Shown: piece by piece, positions 17,357-26,396 of the stretch
Position numbering within the stretch: the stretch's first letter is position 1
Layout of the letters: each line of letters opens with the position of its first letter
Source: an uncultured Sphingomonadales bacterium
GTDB taxonomy: Bacteria > Pseudomonadota > Alphaproteobacteria > Sphingomonadales > Sphingomonadaceae
Length of the DNA: 41,865 nt
Reading direction: 5' to 3'
Assembly: GCA_903839675.1 (NCBI GenBank)
Contig: CAIMDB010000002.1
Span: 1 to 41,865, forward strand
Made by a program: the position numbers and the translations under genes
The notes under the pieces: generated by a model
Told to the model about the DNA's origin: nothing
Databases searched by the model: none
What the model saw: only the letters and a program-made list of their open reading frames with translations

Positions 17357-18235
17357 TTATTTTGCAGACGCGATGTCGGGCAGCGGGGCATGGAGGCGCA
17401 CGCGCGTCACGCGGCGCTCATCGCCCTCCGTCACTTCGATCCGCCAGCCGCTGTCATGCTGCAACATTTCGCCCACATGCGGGACGTGCCCGGCGAGCAC
17501 GAAGGTCAGTCCGCCCAGCGTGTCGACATCTTCGTCAATCTCACCCAGACGCGGGTCGATGACGTTGGCGACGTCTTCCAGCTCGGCGCGGGCGTCGGCC
17601 TCCCAAATGCCGTCCTCGACATTGATGAGCATTTCAACGGGTGCGTCGTCATGTTCATCCTCAATATCGCCGACGATTTCCTCAACGATATCCTCGATGG
17701 TGACCAAGCCTTCCGTGCCCGAATATTCATCGATGACGACGGCCAGATGGATGCGCTTTGCGCGCATGTCTGCCAGCACATCGAGCACACCGCGCGCCGC
17801 CGGGACGTAAAGCGGCTGCCGTATCAATTTGGTGATCGTGACCGGCGGCTTGCGGTTGCGCGCGAGGATGGCGAACACATCCTTGATGTGGACCATGCCC
17901 GAGACGTCATCCAGATTGTCGCGATAGACCGGAAGGCGGCTGTGCCCGGCGTCGGCAAAGGCCTTTACAAGCTCTGCAAAAGTGATGGTTGTGGGAACAG
18001 CGATGATGTCGCTGCGGGGGACGGCAATGTCACCCACGGTGCGCTCCCCAAAATGCAGCAGGTTGCGCAGCATCTCACGCTCAATGGCGGAAAGATCGCC
18101 ATGGGCAGGTGCCGAGCCGTCTTCTGCATCTTCAATTGCGTCTTCAATCTGATCACGCAGCGATGGTTCGCTGCGGAAGACCATTGATCTCAGGTTTTGG
18201 AACCAAGATCGGCTGCTACTGGCATCCTCCGTCAT
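17357..18235 (-). CDS. corC: CorC/YbeX-type CBS-domain protein (HlyC/CorC family)
   Basis: 292-residue cytosolic protein made of two CBS domains (about residues 67-185; VPRSDIIAVPTTITFAELVK, GHSRLPVYRDNLDDVSGMVH, LAVVIDEYSGTEGLVTIEDI) and a C-terminal CorC_HlyC transporter-associated domain (DVDTLGGLTFVLAGHVPHVG). It lacks the N-terminal membrane domain of larger family members, as does E. coli YbeX. The family is linked to magnesium/cobalt homeostasis and, for YbeX, to ribosome metabolism. It starts 12 bases after the ybeY stop and belongs to the miaB-phoH-ybeY-corC operon. Confidence 0.92.
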   Translation of the reverse strand: MTEDASSSRSWFQNLRSMVFRSEPSLRDQIEDAIEDAEDGSAPAHGDLSAIEREMLRNLLHFGERTVGDIAVPRSDIIAVPTTITFAELVKAFADAGHSRLPVYRDNLDDVSGMVHIKDVFAILARNRKPPVTITKLIRQPLYVPAARGVLDVLADMRAKRIHLAVVIDEYSGTEGLVTIEDIVEEIVGDIEDEHDDAPVEMLINVEDGIWEADARAELEDVANVIDPRLGEIDEDVDTLGGLTFVLAGHVPHVGEMLQHDSGWRIEVTEGDERRVTRVRLHAPLPDIASAK

Positions 18236-18247
18236 GACGGTTGTTTT

Positions 18248-18745
18248 TCAGTCTCCATAGGGGTCGTCATGGCCAAGATCGGCCATGATGCGACGCTCCA
18301 ATGCCTCCATGTTTTCGGCATCTTCATCGTCTATATGGTCATAGCCCAGCAGATGCAAAACACCGTGTACAATCAGGTGCGTTGCATGGGTCGCGACGGG
18401 CAGATCCTTTTCCGTCGCCTCGCGCAAACAGGTTTCCCGCGCCAGCACGATATCGCCCAGCATGATTTCCGGCAGGCGCTCATCCTCGAGTGTCAGCAAC
18501 TCTTCCGGCGCGTACATCGGGAAGGACAGAACATTGGTCGGCTTGTCCTTGTCCCGATATTGCCGGTTAAGGGCATGAACTTCGTTGTCGCTTGTCAGCC
18601 GGATGGCGATTTCGACAGGCGTGTCGGAGCGAGCGAGCCCGCCAAAGGGGGTGCGTGAAATGGCCCAAGAAACCGCCGTCTGACCAAGCGTTTCCCAGTC
18701 AGTGCCTTCGTCCCAGCCTTCATCAATGATGGCCGCTTCAATCAT
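18248..18745 (-). CDS. ybeY: Endoribonuclease YbeY (16S rRNA maturation)
   Basis: Zinc-dependent RNase needed for 16S rRNA 3' end maturation and ribosome quality control. The 165-residue protein carries the signature HGVLHLLGYDH near residues 125-135, the H3-H5-H zinc site, and the family segment YRDKDKPTNVLSFP. Its ATG overlaps the phoH stop (ATGA, 18742-18745), which indicates translational coupling. Confidence 0.96.
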   Translation of the reverse strand: MIEAAIIDEGWDEGTDWETLGQTAVSWAISRTPFGGLARSDTPVEIAIRLTSDNEVHALNRQYRDKDKPTNVLSFPMYAPEELLTLEDERLPEIMLGDIVLARETCLREATEKDLPVATHATHLIVHGVLHLLGYDHIDDEDAENMEALERRIMADLGHDDPYGD

Positions 18746-19746
18746 CGCGGTGCGCTGTCTGGCCCTTCATAGGCTTCGACGATCCGCCCGACGATCGGGT
18801 GACGCACAACGTCGGCGGCGTTGAAGCGGACAACGGCAACACCGTCCACGCCCTCCAGACGGTTCACCGCATCGGCAAGGCCTGACTTGCTGGGGTCCGG
18901 CAAGTCGACTTGTCGTGGATCCCCGCAAATGACCATGCGGCTGTTCATGCCGAACCGCGTCAGAAACATCTTCATCTGGTTGGGCGTCGTGTTCTGGGCT
19001 TCATCAAGGATGATGAAGCTTTCCGCCAGCGTCCGTCCGCGCATGAAGGCGATAGGCGCGATTTCGATTTCGCCAGAACCGATGCGGCGCTCAACCTGTT
19101 CAGCAGGCAACGTGTCGTACAGCGCATCGTAAAGTGGCCGCAGATAGGGGTCGACTTTTTCTTTCATGTCGCCGGGCAGAAAGCCCAGTCGCTCACCCGC
19201 TTCTACAGCCGGGCGTGAGAGGATGAGCCGGTCCACCGATCCGGTGATGAGCTGCGATACGGCCTGGGCGACGGCCAAATAGGTCTTGCCCGTCCCTGCC
19301 GGTCCAAGCGCGAAGATGATGTCGTTTCGGACGAGATCTTCCATATAGCGGATCTGCGTGGCCGAGCGCGGCACGATGGTTTTCTTGCGCGTCCGGATCA
19401 TGACCGGCGGCACGTCGGTGGCATCATTCTTGATGATGCCTTCAAGCGTTGGTTCGGCCGACATGGAAATGATACCCGACACAGTGCCTGCGTCGATCTC
19501 CTGCCCATGGACGATGCGGTTGTAGAGGCCGGTCAGCACATCACGCGCCCGCGCAATGGATTCTGCCTCCCCCTCAATCTGCAGCTTGTTACCGCGTGCC
19601 GCGATATACACCCCGAGTGCATTTTCGATGGCGACCAGATTCTGGTCATATTGCCCGAAAACCTGGCCAAGAAGCTGCGGTTTATCGAAGATGACTTCGA
19701 GACGGGCTTTGTCGCCCGATTGGGCGGGTTGGGGTTTACGCGACAT
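18742..19746 (-). CDS. phoH: PhoH-like ATPase (PhoL/YbeZ)
   Basis: 334-residue P-loop ATPase/putative RNA helicase. Walker A is [14 protein letters not shown] (about residues 147-160) and Walker B is [16 protein letters not shown], followed by [14 protein letters not shown]. The N-terminal region (about residues 15-80) resembles a KH-like RNA-binding domain. Its partner in other bacteria is YbeY, encoded directly after it with a four-base overlap. It overlaps the miaB end by 11 bases. The shared role in RNA metabolism is inferred from the family and the operon. Confidence 0.95.
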   Translation of the reverse strand: MSRKPQPAQSGDKARLEVIFDKPQLLGQVFGQYDQNLVAIENALGVYIAARGNKLQIEGEAESIARARDVLTGLYNRIVHGQEIDAGTVSGIISMSAEPTLEGIIKNDATDVPPVMIRTRKKTIVPRSATQIRYMEDLVRNDIIFALGPAGTGKTYLAVAQAVSQLITGSVDRLILSRPAVEAGERLGFLPGDMKEKVDPYLRPLYDALYDTLPAEQVERRIGSGEIEIAPIAFMRGRTLAESFIILDEAQNTTPNQMKMFLTRFGMNSRMVICGDPRQVDLPDPSKSGLADAVNRLEGVDGVAVVRFNAADVVRHPIVGRIVEAYEGPDSAPR

Positions 19747-21055
19747 TCAGCTCCTTGTCGGCAAGAGACCCTGCAAGGCTATTTGGCCCCGCAGAAACCA
19801 GATTAACATCAACCATATCACCGATTTGTGCATCGGTCATGACATGAACTGACTGCAACCAGGGTGTTTTACCGATTTTTTGGCCCGGCAATTTTCCGTT
19901 GCGTTCCAGCAACACCTTCACCCGTTGACCGACGCTCGCTTCGTTGAATGCGAGCTGCTGTTGGTTGAGCAGCGCCTGCAATCGCTCGAGGCGATCATCC
20001 ATGATTTCGGGCGCGATATGACCGTCCATGGTGGCCGCAGGTGTGCCGGGGCGGGAGGAGTATTTAAAGCTGAACGCCAGCGCATAGTTGGTCGCGCGGA
20101 TGATATTGAGCGTCTCTTCAAACTCCGCTTCTGTCTCTCCGGGAAAGCCGACGATGAAGTCTCCAGACACAGCAATGTCGGGCCGCACGGCGCGGACGCG
20201 GTCCATGATGGCCAGATAAGAGGCTGCTGTGTGCTTGCGGTTCATCGCCTTCAAAATGCGGTCGCTGCCCGATTGCACGGGCAGGTGCAGGAACGGCATC
20301 AGCTTTTCGACATCGGCGTGCGCCTGGATCAGGCCTTCGGTCATGTCGTTGGGGTGGCTGGTCATATAGCGGATACGCTCAAGACCGCTGATCTTGTCGA
20401 GCGCGCGGATCAAATGATCCAGACCATTGGGGCCTTCGGACCATGCGTTGACGTTCTGGCCCAGCAGCGTGATTTCCTTGGCGCCGCCGTCGACCAAGGC
20501 TTTGGCCTCATCGACAATCGCCTCAAAGCTGCGGCTGATTTCTCCGCCGCGGGTATAGGGCACGACGCAATAGGTGCAGAACTTGTCGCACCCTTCCTGC
20601 ACCGTCAGGAAAGCGGACGCGCCGGTGCGTTTACGGACAGGCAGCTTGCCGAACTTTTCCAGCCCCGGCAGATCAAGATCGTGCACGCGTTCCCCGCGCG
20701 TTGCGCGTTCGATCATCTGGGGCAGCGCATGATAGGCCTGGGGGCCGACGACAATGTCGACGTCCTTGGTCCGGCGGGTCACTTCGGTCCCCTCGGCCTG
20801 CGCGACGCAACCGGCCATCGCGATCATGGGACGGGTGCCGTCCTCCCGGCGCTGGCGCCCAATTTCGGAATAGACCCTTTCGGCGGCGCGCTCGCGGATG
20901 TGGCAGGTGTTGAAGACGACGAGATCCGCCTCCGCCTCAGGGGTGGCGACCATGCCTTCTGCGCCCAGCATTTCGGTCATCCGCTCCCCGTCATAGACGT
21001 TCATCTGGCAACCGAAGGATTTGACGTGGAATGTTTTGGGGGCGGGGCGAGTCAT
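19736..21055 (-). CDS. miaB: tRNA-2-methylthio-N6-dimethylallyladenosine synthase
   Basis: Radical SAM methylthiotransferase that converts i6A37 to ms2i6A37 in tRNAs reading UNN codons. The 439-residue protein shows three N-terminal cluster cysteines (C16 in SFGCQMN, C51 in NTCHIRE, C83 in MAGCVAQ), the radical SAM CxxxCxxC (C156, C160, C163 in [17 protein letters not shown]) and a C-terminal TRAM domain (GQRVKVLLE). It starts nine bases after the plsC stop and overlaps phoH. Confidence 0.97.
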   Translation of the reverse strand: MTRPAPKTFHVKSFGCQMNVYDGERMTEMLGAEGMVATPEAEADLVVFNTCHIRERAAERVYSEIGRQRREDGTRPMIAMAGCVAQAEGTEVTRRTKDVDIVVGPQAYHALPQMIERATRGERVHDLDLPGLEKFGKLPVRKRTGASAFLTVQEGCDKFCTYCVVPYTRGGEISRSFEAIVDEAKALVDGGAKEITLLGQNVNAWSEGPNGLDHLIRALDKISGLERIRYMTSHPNDMTEGLIQAHADVEKLMPFLHLPVQSGSDRILKAMNRKHTAASYLAIMDRVRAVRPDIAVSGDFIVGFPGETEAEFEETLNIIRATNYALAFSFKYSSRPGTPAATMDGHIAPEIMDDRLERLQALLNQQQLAFNEASVGQRVKVLLERNGKLPGQKIGKTPWLQSVHVMTDAQIGDMVDVNLVSAGPNSLAGSLADKELNVA

Positions 21056-21064
21056 GCGGCGGCC

Positions 21065-21820
21065 CTAGCTGACACCCAGTGCAGCCGCAATCTCGGCGCG
21101 GCTGTGCGCAGCAATTGCTTTGCGGTCGGCAAAATCAGCGTGGGACAGCGGCTCCAGGAAATGGAGAGTAACGGGGAAGCGCCCCCGCCGACCCAAAACG
21201 CGCAGGGCATTGGCACCGAAGGACTCGTCCCCCACCCAAGCGATCTCCGGGGCGACGCTGCCATAATCGATGGCGACCGGCTGTATTGAGATCTGTTCGG
21301 GCGCTGGTGTGACGGCCGCGATCAGGGACGAGCGGAATGGCAACAACTGGCGCCCGTCATTGGTCGTGCCTTCGGGGAACAGAGTGACGGGTTGGCCGGA
21401 GGTCAGCGCCGACTGCAAGGCCGTCGCCTGATGATGGGCCTTCTGCCGACTTTCCCGCTCGACATAGATGGTGTTGTTGCTCGTCGCCAGCCAACCGATC
21501 AGCAGCCAAGGCTTCATGTCCGCCCTTGCGACAAAGGCACAACGCGTCCGGCCACCCAATGTCAGAATATCGAGCCAACTGACATGATTGGCAATGTAGA
21601 GGACATTGCGACGGATGGGCTGCCCGCTCACGCGGACATCGGCCCCGGCGATCTTCGCTGCTATTCCAAGAAACAGACCGGCAATTGGAGATCGACGATC
21701 AAAGAGCCGCCACAGCAGATGCGGCAGGATGATGAAAGCAAGGACGAGGGCAATCGCCCCGATCCGCAACCATGCCCGCAGAGGAGCGATGTCAGCTCTT
21801 GCGATCGAGCGCGACGCCAT
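21065..21820 (-). CDS. plsC: 1-acyl-sn-glycerol-3-phosphate acyltransferase (PlsC family)
   Basis: Transfers an acyl chain to lysophosphatidic acid in phospholipid synthesis; an ornithine-lipid acyltransferase role is an alternative for this subfamily. The 251-residue form starts at ATG 21820 (MASRSIARADIAPL), has a hydrophobic N-terminal segment (RIGAIALVLAFIILPHLLW) and the HX4D motif NHVSWLD, followed by FPEGTTNDGRQLLPFRSSL. The longer frame to 21934 lies inside fur and its extra residues are not conserved. The chosen start still overlaps fur by 29 bases, so the two genes are probably cotranscribed. Confidence 0.88.
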   Translation of the reverse strand: MASRSIARADIAPLRAWLRIGAIALVLAFIILPHLLWRLFDRRSPIAGLFLGIAAKIAGADVRVSGQPIRRNVLYIANHVSWLDILTLGGRTRCAFVARADMKPWLLIGWLATSNNTIYVERESRQKAHHQATALQSALTSGQPVTLFPEGTTNDGRQLLPFRSSLIAAVTPAPEQISIQPVAIDYGSVAPEIAWVGDESFGANALRVLGRRGRFPVTLHFLEPLSHADFADRKAIAAHSRAEIAAALGVS

Positions 21821-22214
21821 AGAGTTCCATGCGGTGGTCAACGAGGCGGAAGCCGAGCCGTTCGGCAATGACCTTCTGCAGGGCTTCCAGTTCTGGATCG
21901 ACGAATTCGATGACGCGGCCGGTTTCAACGTCAATCAAATGGTCATGATGCGCTTCGGCAGCGGCTTCATAGCGTGACCGGCCATCGCCGAAGTCATGCC
22001 GTTCCAAAATGCCGGCTTCTTCAAACAGGCGGACCGTACGGTAAACCGTGGCAATGGAAATGCCAGGATCAATGGCTGATGCCCGTTCGTGCACGGCCTC
22101 TACATCCGGATGGTCTGCCGCTTCGGACAGGACCTTGGCGATCACGCGCCGTTGATCGGTAATGCGCAAGCCCTTTTCCTGGCACAGCGCTTCTATATCG
22201 ATATGTCGGTGCAT
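21792..22214 (-). CDS. fur: Fur/Mur-family metal-responsive transcriptional regulator
   Basis: 140-residue DNA-binding repressor that senses Fe or Mn. The winged helix includes LRITDQRRVIAKVLSEA and the recognition helix region SIATVYRTVRLFEEAGIL. The metal-binding stretch is YEAAAEAHHDHLIDVETGRV. Classical Fur has CxxC zinc cysteines here (HLIC...C); this protein has none, as is usual for alphaproteobacterial Fur/Mur. The start is ATG 22214; a TTG at 22217 directly precedes it. It lies in the conserved position before plsC-miaB. Targets are probably iron or manganese transport genes elsewhere. Confidence 0.93.
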   Translation of the reverse strand: MHRHIDIEALCQEKGLRITDQRRVIAKVLSEAADHPDVEAVHERASAIDPGISIATVYRTVRLFEEAGILERHDFGDGRSRYEAAAEAHHDHLIDVETGRVIEFVDPELEALQKVIAERLGFRLVDHRMELYGVALDRKS

Positions 22215-22288
22215 CAATAAAACTCGGGGCCAGAAAGCGGGATCATCTCCTGCCTTCTAGCCCCCAATTCGTCTTACGGAAAGAAGAG

Positions 22289-22714
22289 TTATTTCTTCTT
22301 CACGCGTGCGCCCGGCTTACGACCGAGGCCGATCTTCACAGCAAGCGTGCGGCGCTGTTCGGCATAGTTTGGTGCAACCATCGGGTAATCCTTGGGAAGA
22401 CCCCATTTGGCGCGATAGTCATCCGGCGTCATGCCATAGTGCGTCATCAGGTGACGCTTGAGCATCTTCAGCTTCTTGCCATCTTCAAGGCAGACAATAA
22501 AGTCAGGCTTAATCGAAGAACGGATGGAGACAGCTGGTTCCAGCTTTGTTTCCACCGGTGCGACTGGACCGCCAAGTGCAGCAAGCGCACCGTGGACGTT
22601 CGAAATCAGATGGGGAAGGTCGGACACGGCGACAGAATTGTTGCTAACATGCGCGGCGACAATGTCTGCCGTCAATGTGATCAGCGTTTCCTTGAGATCA
22701 GTAGCTTCGGTCAT
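22289..22714 (-). CDS. mucR: MucR/Ros-family zinc-finger transcriptional regulator
   Basis: 141-residue H-NS-like regulator of the MucR/Ros family, which controls exopolysaccharide, motility and cell-cycle genes in alphaproteobacteria. The zinc-finger region is IVCLEDGKKLKMLKRHLMTH with ligands C75, D78, H88 and H92, so the second cysteine of the Ros finger is replaced by aspartate. GLPKDYPMVAPNYAEQRRTLA and a basic tail (GRKPGARVKKK) follow. The N-terminal part (about residues 1-50) is the oligomerisation region of the family. GAGAG sits six bases before the ATG. It lies between rimI and fur. Confidence 0.94.
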   Translation of the reverse strand: MTEATDLKETLITLTADIVAAHVSNNSVAVSDLPHLISNVHGALAALGGPVAPVETKLEPAVSIRSSIKPDFIVCLEDGKKLKMLKRHLMTHYGMTPDDYRAKWGLPKDYPMVAPNYAEQRRTLAVKIGLGRKPGARVKKK

Positions 22715-22822
22715 TTATCTCTCACTTTCTGGAAACTGGGTATCCGTCTTGAGACGTGTCTACTCAGCAATTGCAAAAACATTATCGACCATCATGGGTA
22801 TAACAAACCAGTCAATAAATAT

Positions 22823-23293
22823 TCAAGACGTAATTTCATAGCGCAAAGTTAATGCGTTGAAATAATCGCCAGACTTGCCGCGATAGTAGTTTTCCCGCTG
22901 TCCGACTTGTAGAAAACCGACACGCAAGTAAAGTGCGAGCGCCGGATTGCCTTGCCGGACTTCGAGAAAGACCATTTTGACCCCTCTGTTTGAGGCTTGA
23001 TTAATAACAGCTTTTGCAAGGCTCGACCCGACACCCAAACGTTGCACGTCTGGATGTGTCGCAATCAGAAGCAGTTCAGATTCTTCAAATACTGTGCGGT
23101 AAAGCGCAAAGCCGACAATAGTTCCGTTGCGGCGTGCAACCAGTAATTCAGATCCAGTTATGCTCAACATTCCAAGGCATTGGCCGGAATTCCAGGCCTC
23201 GCCAAAGGCGGGGTCAAAGGCGGCGTCCATCACGGGCATAATGTCTGCCACGCAACGGAAGTCCCCCGGGGCAATATCGATCAACGCACTCAC
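22823..23293 (-). CDS. rimI: GNAT-family acetyltransferase, probable ribosomal protein S18-alanine N-acetyltransferase RimI
   Basis: 156-residue GNAT protein. The acetyl-CoA loop is ATHPDVQRLGVGSSLAKAVI (the Q/RxxGxG pattern), followed by VFLEVRQGNPALALYLRVGF and RENYYRGKSGDYFNALTL, where the last tyrosine corresponds to the proton-donor position. These match RimI. It starts at a GTG that overlaps the tsaB stop (GTGA, 23290-23293), the common tsaB-rimI arrangement. RimI acetylates S18 in enterobacteria; in alphaproteobacteria the substrate is less certain. Confidence 0.9.
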   Translation of the reverse strand: MSALIDIAPGDFRCVADIMPVMDAAFDPAFGEAWNSGQCLGMLSITGSELLVARRNGTIVGFALYRTVFEESELLLIATHPDVQRLGVGSSLAKAVINQASNRGVKMVFLEVRQGNPALALYLRVGFLQVGQRENYYRGKSGDYFNALTLRYEITS

Positions 23294-23883
23294 GGATTCG
23301 GTTTAGCATCCGGCGCCCGACCGTAAAGTGCAGAGGCGGGTCTTTGTCGTAAGTCTTCGGGCAGTAGGCAGGCTTTGCGGGCATCAGGCCCGATGGTGAC
23401 AGCTTCTCCCGCATCGAGACGGGCGGCAGCAGACCCCGCGACAAGCGGGTGATGCGGGACGGCCTCAGGCAGCAATGACTGAAGCTCATTGAGCGCACGC
23501 AGGGGGTGATTTGCAAAGCTGTGGACGAAGACTTCGCCATGCCCGCCTTCAATCGCGATCACCGCTTCGGTCGCCTCGGGGCGTTGTTCAAAAAGGGTCG
23601 CGGCCAACAGGGCGTGGGTTGAATAGCCGGAAACAGGCACGCCCCATGCTAGCCCCAGCGCTTTGGCCGCGGCCAGCCCGACGCGGACACCCGTAAAGCT
23701 GCCGGGTCCACTGTTGACCAAAATTGAGTCCGCGCGCCCGCCGCCCGGAAGTTCTGCGATCATCGGGACGAGCCGTTCGGCATGGCCCCGCGCCACATCT
23801 TCCTGGACGTGGGCGACCACGCGGTTGCCCTCGATCAGAGCCACCGAGCAGGCCGTCGTTGCCGTCTCGATGACGAGGATCAT
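23290..23883 (-). CDS. tsaB: tRNA threonylcarbamoyladenosine biosynthesis protein TsaB
   Basis: Partner of TsaD and TsaE in making t6A37 of tRNAs that read ANN codons. The 197-residue protein starts at ATG 23883 (MILVIETATTACSVALIEG). The signature NSGPGSFTGVRVGLAAAKAL lies near residues 60-79 and is followed by VPVSGYSTHALLAA. The frame is open further upstream to 23961, but that part overlaps the nitroreductase gene and has no counterpart in the family. It lies seven bases after the nitroreductase stop and is coupled to rimI. Confidence 0.95.
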   Translation of the reverse strand: MILVIETATTACSVALIEGNRVVAHVQEDVARGHAERLVPMIAELPGGGRADSILVNSGPGSFTGVRVGLAAAKALGLAWGVPVSGYSTHALLAATLFEQRPEATEAVIAIEGGHGEVFVHSFANHPLRALNELQSLLPEAVPHHPLVAGSAAARLDAGEAVTIGPDARKACLLPEDLRQRPASALYGRAPDAKPNP

Positions 23884-23890
23884 GCGCGTG

Positions 23891-24481
23891 TCAGACGACC
23901 GTGTTGAACCGGTCAAAGCCGGGGCGGGGGGAACGATCAAAGATGGACGCCGGGTCCCCATAGCCGAGCGTCGAAATGAAGTTGGACTTCACTTTGGTGC
24001 CCGCAAAGAAGGCGGCATCCACGGCGTCGTTCGAAAAGCCGGACATCGGTCCGGTGTCGAGGCCAAGTGCGCGGGCCGCCAGCATGAAATAGGCGCCTTG
24101 AAGCGTCGAATTGCGAAACGCGGTGGACTGGATCATCGCGTCATTGCCGGCAAACCAGCTCCGCGCATCTGCATGCGGGAAGAGTTCGGGCAGCTGCTCA
24201 TAAAACTCCATGTCCATACCGATGATGACAGAGACAGGCGCGCTCAGGATTTTTTCGCCATTGGAGGGCATGGTCAGTGCGGCGAGCTTTTCCTTGGCTT
24301 CTTGGCTCACGCACCAGATGAGGCGCGCGGGCAGGCAATTGGCCGAGGTTGGGCCGTACTTCATCAGCTCCCAAATGGCATCCAGCTGCTCGGTCGAAAC
24401 GGCTTTGTCGAGATAGCCATTATAGGTGCGTGCGGTGCGGAACAGCTGATCGAGCGCCGCGTCGTTGAGAGGCTGGGCCAT
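23891..24481 (-). CDS. RutE/HadB-type nitroreductase (malonic semialdehyde reductase family)
   Basis: 196-residue FMN-dependent nitroreductase-fold protein that closely follows E. coli Rut[84 protein letters not shown] and [19 protein letters not shown]. RutE reduces malonic semialdehyde to 3-hydroxypropionate in uracil catabolism. No other rut genes are present, so a general reductase role for reactive aldehydes or quinones is possible. It lies between nfu and tsaB on the same strand. I leave the symbol empty because the pathway is not supported here. Confidence 0.9.
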   Translation of the reverse strand: MAQPLNDAALDQLFRTARTYNGYLDKAVSTEQLDAIWELMKYGPTSANCLPARLIWCVSQEAKEKLAALTMPSNGEKILSAPVSVIIGMDMEFYEQLPELFPHADARSWFAGNDAMIQSTAFRNSTLQGAYFMLAARALGLDTGPMSGFSNDAVDAAFFAGTKVKSNFISTLGYGDPASIFDRSPRPGFDRFNTVV

Positions 24482-24510
24482 GGGTCGTGTCCTGTCTTTT
24501 GAGGATGAGA

Positions 24511-25083
24511 TTAAATCGCGAGGACTTCTGTTACTTCGGGCACATAGTGTTTCAACAACTGCTCAATGCCGTTTTTCAGTGTCGCGGTTGACGATGGGCA
24601 GCCGGCACAGGCGCCCTGCATCTTCAGATAAACCACGCCCTTTTCAAACCCGCGATAAACGATGTCGCCGCCGTCATTGGCAACGGCGGGGCGGATGCGC
24701 GTCTCGATCAGTTCTTTAATCTGGACGATCACGTCTTCATCTGCCGGATCATCCTGAAACTGAGACGCTTCGGCAGGCACGCTGAAGCTGGCGGACGCCG
24801 GCTTGAACAGCGGCATGTTCGCGGAGAAATGGTCGAGCAGGATCGACAGCACATCGGGCTTCAGATGCGCCCATGATGTGCCCGGCCCTGCGGTGACCGA
24901 AATGAAGTCGCGTCCGAAGAACACACCTTCCACATCGCCCAATGTGAACAGCGCTTCTGCAAGCGGGGAGGCTTCCGCCTCTTCGGGCGAGGCAAAGTCA
25001 CGGGTGCCCGCGCTCATGACCGCGCGACCGGGCAGGAACTTAAGCGTCGACGGATTCGGAGTGGTTTCGGTTTCTATCAGCAT
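24511..25083 (-). CDS. NFU-type iron-sulfur cluster scaffold/carrier
   Basis: 190-residue protein with an N-terminal Nfu_N domain ([19 protein letters not shown], then [19 protein letters not shown]) and a C-terminal NifU-like domain with the cluster-binding CxxC in [18 protein letters not shown]. It carries 4Fe-4S clusters to target proteins such as MiaB or aconitase. I chose ATG 25083; the longer frame to 25134 lacks a family counterpart. This is the NFU1-like architecture of alphaproteobacteria and mitochondria. It is followed by the RutE-like gene after 29 bases. Confidence 0.95.
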   Translation of the reverse strand: MLIETETTPNPSTLKFLPGRAVMSAGTRDFASPEEAEASPLAEALFTLGDVEGVFFGRDFISVTAGPGTSWAHLKPDVLSILLDHFSANMPLFKPASASFSVPAEASQFQDDPADEDVIVQIKELIETRIRPAVANDGGDIVYRGFEKGVVYLKMQGACAGCPSSTATLKNGIEQLLKHYVPEVTEVLAI

Positions 25084-25114
25084 AGTCTCTATCTGGGGGC
25101 TGCGACGCGCGCGA

Positions 25115-26245
25115 TCAAGCGGCTTTACGGACAAAGACGGTGCCCACCGAATATCCGGCGCCGAAAGAACAGATCAGCCCCACATCGCCCGCGGCCAGAT
25201 CTTGGCTATGTTTGTGGAATGCGATGACCGATCCCGCCGAAGACGTATTCGCATAAGTGTCCAGCACGGTCGGGCTTTCATCTGGCTCGGCCTCATGGCC
25301 CAGAACGCGTGATGCAATGAGCCGGTTCATGCCGGCATTGGCTTGATGCAGCCACATCCGGCGCAGCTGCTCCGGTGCCAGTGACAGCCGCTCGAGTTGC
25401 TGGAGGATGAGGTCCGCCACCATCGGCACGACTTCCTTAAAGACTTTGCGCCCTTCCTGAACAAACAGCTTGTCGCGTGCGTCGCGCGCTTCCGGGGCCG
25501 CGCGGTTGAGGAAGCCGAAATTGTTGCGGATGTTGTTGGAGAATTGGGTCTTCAACTTGGTGCCGAGGATGTCCCAATGGCCCGCCGGTGCCATCGACTT
25601 TTCCTCAACGAGGATGGCGGTGGCCACATCGCCGAAGATGAAGTGGCTGTCGCGGTCGCGCCAGTTGAGGTGGCCGGAACAGATTTCCGGGTTCACGACG
25701 AGCACCGACCGGGCATTGCCCGCGCGGATGAAGTCGGCTGCCGTTTGAATGCCAAAGGTCGCTGACGAACAGGCGACGTTCATGTCAAAGCCGAAACCCT
25801 GAATGCCGAGCGCATCCTGAATTTCCACAGCAACCGCCGGATAAGCACGTTGGAGATTGGAGCAGGCACATAGCACGGCGTCCACATCAGCCGCATCGCG
25901 TCCAGCGCGGGCTAGCGCTTCGCGGGCAGCCGCAACGCCCATTTCAGCAAGGATCGACAGTTCTTCATTCGACCGTTCCGGGATGCGCGGGCACATGACA
26001 TCGGGGTCAAGGATCGGCGCCTTGGAGACAACATGGCGGGATTTGATGCCACTCGCCTTCTCGATGAACTCAACCGAGCTTGGCTGCAAAGCTTCTGTGT
26101 CTCCGCGCGCAATGGCGTCTGCATGTTCTGTATTGAAGCGGTCGACATAGGCGTTGAAGCTGGCGACCAGCTCTTCATTCGAGATGCTGTCGGGCGGCGT
26201 GTACAGTCCGGTTGCGGAAATGACCGGAGTGAATTGGCTGGTCAT
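25115..26245 (-). CDS. Beta-ketoacyl-ACP synthase III-like (FabH family) protein
   Basis: 376-residue thiolase-fold condensing enzyme, longer than classic FabH (about 320) because of an insert near residues 25-65. The catalytic triad is visible: the cysteine in DMNVACSSATFGIQ, the histidine in MWLHQANAGMNRL and the asparagine in DTYANTSSAGSVIAFH. The end SFGAGYSVGTVFVRK is standard. It may start fatty acid synthesis or condense medium-chain acyl-CoA with malonyl-ACP, as reported for the long FabH-like enzymes of Pseudomonas. AGGGGA lies six bases before the ATG. It is divergent from the (p)ppGpp gene and begins the run nfu-rutE-tsaB-rimI. Confidence 0.9.
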   Translation of the reverse strand: MTSQFTPVISATGLYTPPDSISNEELVASFNAYVDRFNTEHADAIARGDTEALQPSSVEFIEKASGIKSRHVVSKAPILDPDVMCPRIPERSNEELSILAEMGVAAAREALARAGRDAADVDAVLCACSNLQRAYPAVAVEIQDALGIQGFGFDMNVACSSATFGIQTAADFIRAGNARSVLVVNPEICSGHLNWRDRDSHFIFGDVATAILVEEKSMAPAGHWDILGTKLKTQFSNNIRNNFGFLNRAAPEARDARDKLFVQEGRKVFKEVVPMVADLILQQLERLSLAPEQLRRMWLHQANAGMNRLIASRVLGHEAEPDESPTVLDTYANTSSAGSVIAFHKHSQDLAAGDVGLICSFGAGYSVGTVFVRKAA

Positions 26246-26334
26246 TCAGGGTCCCCTTATGACGAATTTTTTCGTGCCCTAGACCGGAGACTCCTGGCGC
26301 GCAATGCCGGGATTTACGCCTACAATCCAAGCCT

Positions 26335-26370
26335 GTTTGCGGAAAAGGTCCCCTTTCCCCTTGCGCAAAC
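26335..26370 (+). promoter_or_regulatory. Stem-loop in the leader of the (p)ppGpp synthetase gene
   Basis: Outer arms GTTTGCG (26335-26341) and CGCAAAC (26364-26370) pair perfectly; inner arms ggaaaagg and cctttcc pair with a bulge. It lies 26 bases before the chosen ATG. It could be a leader structure or an operator; no function is known to me. Confidence 0.4.
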
Positions 26371-26396
26371 CCGTTGCCGTCCGCCACATTAGGGGG

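Noticed and set aside
19880-21289. 469-codon open frame on the plus strand opposite miaB
   Set aside because: It mirrors the codon structure of miaB, which has all catalytic motifs. The antisense product has no recognisable domain and low-complexity composition.
23884-23961. N-terminal extension of TsaB
   Set aside because: It overlaps the RutE-like gene, and the family begins at MILVIETAT.
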